From Burkholderia sp. IMCC1007 (GTDB lineage: Bacteria; Pseudomonadota; Gammaproteobacteria; Burkholderiales; Burkholderiaceae), in assembly GCF_027257875.1 (NCBI RefSeq), contig NZ_JAPVQY010000003.1, forward strand, positions 124,001-188,000: DNA of 64,000 bases, given 5' to 3'. Of the stretch, positions 61,994 through 64,000 are shown in pieces. The position numbers and the translations under genes were made by a program. The stretch's first letter is position 1. The number at the start of each line of letters is the position of its first letter. The notes beneath the pieces are model-generated. The model saw nothing but the letters and a program-made list of their open reading frames with translations. It was not told the origin of the DNA and ran no database searches.

Positions 61994-63838
61994 TCAGAAA
62001 TTGCGCGTGACGAACAGACCGACGAAATTCCGGTCCGCATACGGCTGGCCCACCGTGTTGTGGCCGCCGAAGAACGCGGTGAAATTGATGCCGGCCTGCC
62101 AGTTCGGCGGGTTCTGGTTGAACAGCACGTAGACGTTCACCGACTTCGCGCCCTGCATGTAGTTCGCGGTGAAGGTCGGCGTGTAGCCGTACAGGCCGTC
62201 CGAGAACGTCACGCCCGGCGTGACCTGCCAGCCCGGAATCAGCGTGCCGTCGTAGGTCCAGTTGAAATCGATCGTCGCGCCGACCGAGCTCGAAGTGCCC
62301 TGGCTCATCCCGATCGGATAGCCGGCCGCCGAGCCGTTGTTCAGCCACGGCAGGTAACCGGCCTGCGGCACTTGCGTGACGGTCTGCCCGTCGACCGTGC
62401 GCGTCACGCCGCTCGACCTCAGCCCCGGGAAGTAGATCCACGTCAGTTCCCAGGTCAGCGCGGCCGAATCGGCGCCGAGCAGTTTCAGGAACGGGTATTC
62501 GCTGCGCGTGAGCGCCAGCAGGCCGTTGATGTCGTACTGGAATTTCTTCTTGTCGACCCATTGCGAGCAATTGACGCCCGCCACGCCGTTCGTGTTCAGG
62601 TCGAGCGGCCCGCCCGCGCCGTAGCAGCTCGACAGTGCGACCGCATCGCGCGGCCGGTACGACAGTTCGGTGCCGATCGCCCACGGGCCGACGCCGAAGT
62701 TCGCGCTGACGCCGAACAGCTGGCGCCGGCCGAGATACGACCATTGCTCGGTGCCGTTCGCGAGCGACGCGAGCACCGGCGACTTGTCCGTGTAGTTCAG
62801 GTAGTAGAACGCGAAGTTCGCGTCGAACGAGCGCGGCGAGTAGTTGAACTTCACGCCGAACTGCGGCCGATATTTCGCCGGCAGGTTCGTGACGGACGGC
62901 AGGCCGATGTCGTTGAACGGCGGCCCTGCATAGTCGCCGTTCACGAGCCCGTTCTTGATCGCGTTCAACGTGCCCTGGTTGCCGGCCGCGGCGCCGCCGC
63001 CGATCGCGTTCGCGATCGAGCCCGCGCTCGGGCCGGTCACGTTCAGGTTGTTCGTGTTGATCGTGAACGGCTCCGCACCGCGGCCGAAGCCGTTCGTCAC
63101 CGACCAGTAGGAGCCGACCGGCGGATAGCGGTTGCCGTTCCACTGGAACTGGTAGTACGCCTCGGTGCTGAACCCGTGCGACAGGTCGGCCGCCAGGCTC
63201 ACCATCGGCGCCGGCAGCAGCGCCTGCTTGAGCTGCGACCCGGGAATCAGCAGCTTCTGCGTGTCGATCGAGTTGGTCGCGTTGATCCCGCTCTGCGCGA
63301 ACATGCTCTCGCCCCAGTTGATCACCTGGTTGCCGACCCGCACGTGCGCGTTGCGCCCGCCGATCGTGAAATCCTTCTGCGCCCACAGGTCGAGCAGCTG
63401 TGCGTTGTAGACGACCTGCGCGGACGCGGTGCTCGACAGCGGCGTCCGCGCCGTATTCCCGGCGAGGAAGTCGTACATGCCGGTGCCGCGCACCATGAAC
63501 TTCAGCCCTTCGCTCGGCATCTTCAGCAACAACTCGCTCGTCGCGCTGATGTAGGTGCTGAACGGCTGGCCCTTGCGGTAGTTCAGGTCGCCGTTGTCCG
63601 CATAGCCCCATTGATTGGTGTTCGCGGCCGCGCCGCAGCCGTAGGCGTTCGGGTCGCCGGTCAGCGAGCAGCTCGGGCTCTTGGTCCGGATCCCGGCGCC
63701 GGCCGTCAGGTTCGTGACCCACGAGCCCTGCAGGTCGTTGATGCCCGTCGTGAAGTCGTAAGCGTATGCGCTCGACGTCGCGACACCCGCGAGCGCGATC
63801 GATACCGTAGTATTCCTGATCAACCTTGCCGATTCCAT
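61994..63838 (-). CDS. DUF1302-family outer-membrane protein
   Basis: 614 residues from ATG 63838 (GGGAGACGGATC upstream). Signal peptide ends near SAYA, followed by alternating beta-strand sequence with NLTAGAGIRTKSPSC, NQVINWGESMFAQSGINATN and a C-terminal Phe (FVTRNF), as expected for a beta-barrel. DUF1302 proteins are commonly paired with DUF1329 and RND genes in steroid, terpene or alkyl-compound catabolic loci. Confidence 0.9.
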   Translation of the reverse strand: MESARLIRNTTVSIALAGVATSSAYAYDFTTGINDLQGSWVTNLTAGAGIRTKSPSCSLTGDPNAYGCGAAANTNQWGYADNGDLNYRKGQPFSTYISATSELLLKMPSEGLKFMVRGTGMYDFLAGNTARTPLSSTASAQVVYNAQLLDLWAQKDFTIGGRNAHVRVGNQVINWGESMFAQSGINATNSIDTQKLLIPGSQLKQALLPAPMVSLAADLSHGFSTEAYYQFQWNGNRYPPVGSYWSVTNGFGRGAEPFTINTNNLNVTGPSAGSIANAIGGGAAAGNQGTLNAIKNGLVNGDYAGPPFNDIGLPSVTNLPAKYRPQFGVKFNYSPRSFDANFAFYYLNYTDKSPVLASLANGTEQWSYLGRRQLFGVSANFGVGPWAIGTELSYRPRDAVALSSCYGAGGPLDLNTNGVAGVNCSQWVDKKKFQYDINGLLALTRSEYPFLKLLGADSAALTWELTWIYFPGLRSSGVTRTVDGQTVTQVPQAGYLPWLNNGSAAGYPIGMSQGTSSSVGATIDFNWTYDGTLIPGWQVTPGVTFSDGLYGYTPTFTANYMQGAKSVNVYVLFNQNPPNWQAGINFTAFFGGHNTVGQPYADRNFVGLFVTRNF

Positions 63839-63919
63839 GATCCGTCTCCCACCCCTTTGCAATGCCGGCGCGCGGTCGTTGCGCGCGCCGGTCCCTTGTG
63901 GTCCGTCAGTCGACGGCGA

Positions 63920-64000
63920 TCAACGTTCGCTGACCGAGCGCAGCGATTCCGCCGTGTAAAAATCCGACTTGAAGCGCGGATCGTCGGCCTGCTCGAGCCA
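63920..64000 (-). CDS. C-terminal end of a probable DUF1329 protein
   Basis: Only the last 26 codons are in the window (DPRFKSDFYTAESLRSVSER, then TGA). The short sequence fits the tail of DUF1329 proteins, and DUF1329 is the usual neighbour upstream of DUF1302. Too little is present for certainty. Confidence 0.45.
   Translation of the reverse strand, partial: WLEQADDPRFKSDFYTAESLRSVSER

Overview
The window reads as a piece of a high-GC beta-proteobacterial genome, most likely Burkholderia sensu lato (probably cepacia complex, possibly a secondary chromosome). Supporting signs are strong G/C bias at third codon positions, dense long antisense reading frames, many LysR regulators, DUF4148 and DUF3309 small proteins, and a peripheral catabolic gene repertoire. 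No rRNA, tRNA or CRISPR array is visible. The species call is inference.

Layout. 1-5.1 kb: an edge-truncated PhnD-type binding protein, a fatty acid desaturase behind a 9-bp minisatellite, a LysR regulator divergent from a BenE-type benzoate transporter, and an NmrA-like oxidoreductase. 5.1-10.1 kb: a decayed DUF1016/YhcG nuclease remnant in AT-richer DNA, an AraC regulator, then a LysR/type II NADH dehydrogenase pair whose intergenic element recurs upstream of a HAD-like gene. 10.3-18.9 kb: small secreted proteins, a candidate sRNA locus with two outward-facing terminators, an EAL phosphodiesterase, a hybrid histidine kinase split by an amber codon, DNA polymerase II and a DUF4148 protein.

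19.2-29.1 kb: a strong sigma70-like promoter leads into a hydroxyproline uptake and catabolism cluster: amino-acid ABC transporter, DapA-family deaminase, 4-hydroxyproline epimerase, FAD D-amino acid dehydrogenase, aldehyde dehydrogenase, a second proline-racemase-family enzyme with Ser replacing one catalytic Cys, and a GntR regulator. 29.2-36 kb: a J-domain protein, then LysR, an ACAD10/11-type acyl-CoA dehydrogenase, two SDRs, an APH-type kinase and a histidine phosphatase. By analogy with LvaA/LvaC and ACAD10/11, this set would process 4-hydroxyacyl-CoAs through a phosphorylated intermediate. 36-46.8 kb: mixed genes (DUF3309, BON, LysR, quinone reductase, LysR, a large MalT/LAL regulator, SnoaL-like, acyl-CoA ligase, Hsp31) with GC-run hairpins and a 14-bp minisatellite.

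46.9-64 kb: almost everything is on the minus strand and looks like one catabolic and envelope supercluster. It holds an acyl-CoA dehydrogenase lacking a normal stop, a TetR regulator, a DAO-type flavoprotein, a thiolase, an acyl-CoA ligase, a saccharopine-dehydrogenase-like reductase, a diheme cytochrome c translationally linked to a signal-peptide flavin amine oxidase, a YCF48-like protein, an RND/MMPL transporter, DUF1302, and the tail of a probable DUF1329 gene. Two minus-strand promoters in it share a duplicated terminator-promoter block, suggesting common (perhaps TetR) control. A solo TnpB element sits between the thiolase and the ligase.
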